Positions 46,561 through 46,861 of a DNA stretch of 46,861 nucleotides are shown here, piece after piece. Each line of letters starts with the position of its first letter. Positions within the stretch are counted from its first letter, which is position 1. The stretch is from a virus. The stretch spans positions 1 to 46,861 of IMG/VR virus record IMGVR_UViG_3300036859_000525; one strand, written 5' to 3'. The notes under the pieces are model-generated. The model searched no databases. It was not told the DNA's origin and saw only the letters and a list, made by a program, of their open reading frames with translations. Both the position numbers and the translations under genes were made by a program.

Positions 46561-46861
46561 TGGGTAGACCGCGCAAGTACGAGGACGACGCCGCTCGCAA
46601 GCGAGCACAGCGCGAGCGCATGTCCGGCCAGCCCGACACTCCGATCACCACCGACAAGCCGATCGAGGCTCCTCCCGAGCAAGCTCCTACCAGGCCTGTC
46701 GCCTCGACCGGACAGACTTCGGTCAAACAGGCCCTGGCCGAAGCCGAGGAGGCCTACGTCCAGACCCAGCTCGCCCAGACCCGTGAGTACGCAAGCTCCT
46801 TCCGGGCGCCGGAGAAGAAGAGCAAGGAAGCCCTGGCCGCCCGGATGAAACGGGCCGAGGC
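46560..46861 (+). CDS. 5' part of the small basic protein that crosses the ends
   Basis: ATG 46560 begins MGRPRKYEDDAARKRAQRER and is followed by a Pro/Thr-rich linker. The frame runs to the end of the window and resumes at base 3. Together the two parts encode about 119 residues. The basic start is like short DNA-binding or plasmid/phage replication-region proteins; no exact family is recognised. It reads away from the leftward early genes and directly out of the repeat-rich control region, so a role in origin or regulation is plausible. Confidence 0.75.
   Translation, partial: MGRPRKYEDDAARKRAQRERMSGQPDTPITTDKPIEAPPEQAPTRPVASTGQTSVKQALAEAEEAYVQTQLAQTREYASSFRAPEKKSKEALAARMKRAE
46735..46861. 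repeat. terminal direct repeat, right copy
   Basis: Identical to 1-127. It shows that the assembled sequence is circularly closed. Confidence 0.97.

Overview
The window is the genome of a temperate, probably podovirus-type phage of a high-GC host, most likely an actinobacterium. The host call is inference from base composition, frequent GTG/TTG starts and the style of the small genes. The first 127 bases recur exactly as the last 127 (1-127 = 46735-46861), and one reading frame continues across this join. The sequence is therefore best read as a closed circle (or permuted/concatemeric genome) of about 46,734 bp.

Layout. (1) 692-3477, rightward: a ribbon-helix-helix regulator, a tiny membrane protein, a TIM-barrel-like protein, a possible fibre protein and a secreted protein, followed by tRNA-Gln(CTG). 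(2) 3724-6849, leftward: nine tightly coupled genes headed by an Xre-type regulator, with an inverted-repeat operator over the likely promoter. (3) 6965-28799, rightward: the virion and lysis block. It holds small and large terminase, portal, fibre-like proteins, scaffold, major capsid, tail adaptor, a P22 gp10-like tail protein, large ejection-type proteins, a transglycosylase/M23 protein, an endolysin and a holin-like protein. There is no tape measure, tail tube or sheath gene, hence the podovirus call. A free-standing HNH endonuclease sits inside this block on the opposite strand. (4) 28800-29397, non-coding: strong hairpins, a candidate small RNA and five copies of a 10-bp element next to the integration genes. 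(5) 29398-30905, leftward: tyrosine integrase and an Xre repressor. (6) 31007-39025, leftward: about 23 overlapping early genes, including a Cas4/RecB-like nuclease with four cysteines, a Holliday-junction-resolvase-like nuclease, an HNH protein, a membrane-anchored transglycosylase and many small zinc-binding proteins. (7) 39026-39566, non-coding: operators and a possible structured RNA. It is followed by one rightward gene and then a second leftward early region (40443-45896), which includes a short beta-clamp-like protein and many tiny membrane proteins. (8) 45897-46559, non-coding with several repeat sets: the best origin or control-region candidate.

How it fits together. The phage carries packaging, capsid, short-tail, lysis and lysogeny modules. 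It has no recognisable DNA polymerase, helicase or primase, so it must use host replication proteins, and the DnaN-like protein may help recruit them. Gene control appears to rest on three Xre/HTH regulators, a ribbon-helix-helix protein and a MerR/excisionase-like protein. Most early genes overlap by ATGA, GTGA or TGATG, so translational coupling is extensive. The most unusual features are the many membrane proteins of 28-51 residues, shared sequence tags between neighbouring virion proteins, a possible AUC start codon, and the candidate RNAs and repeat families in the three large non-coding regions.
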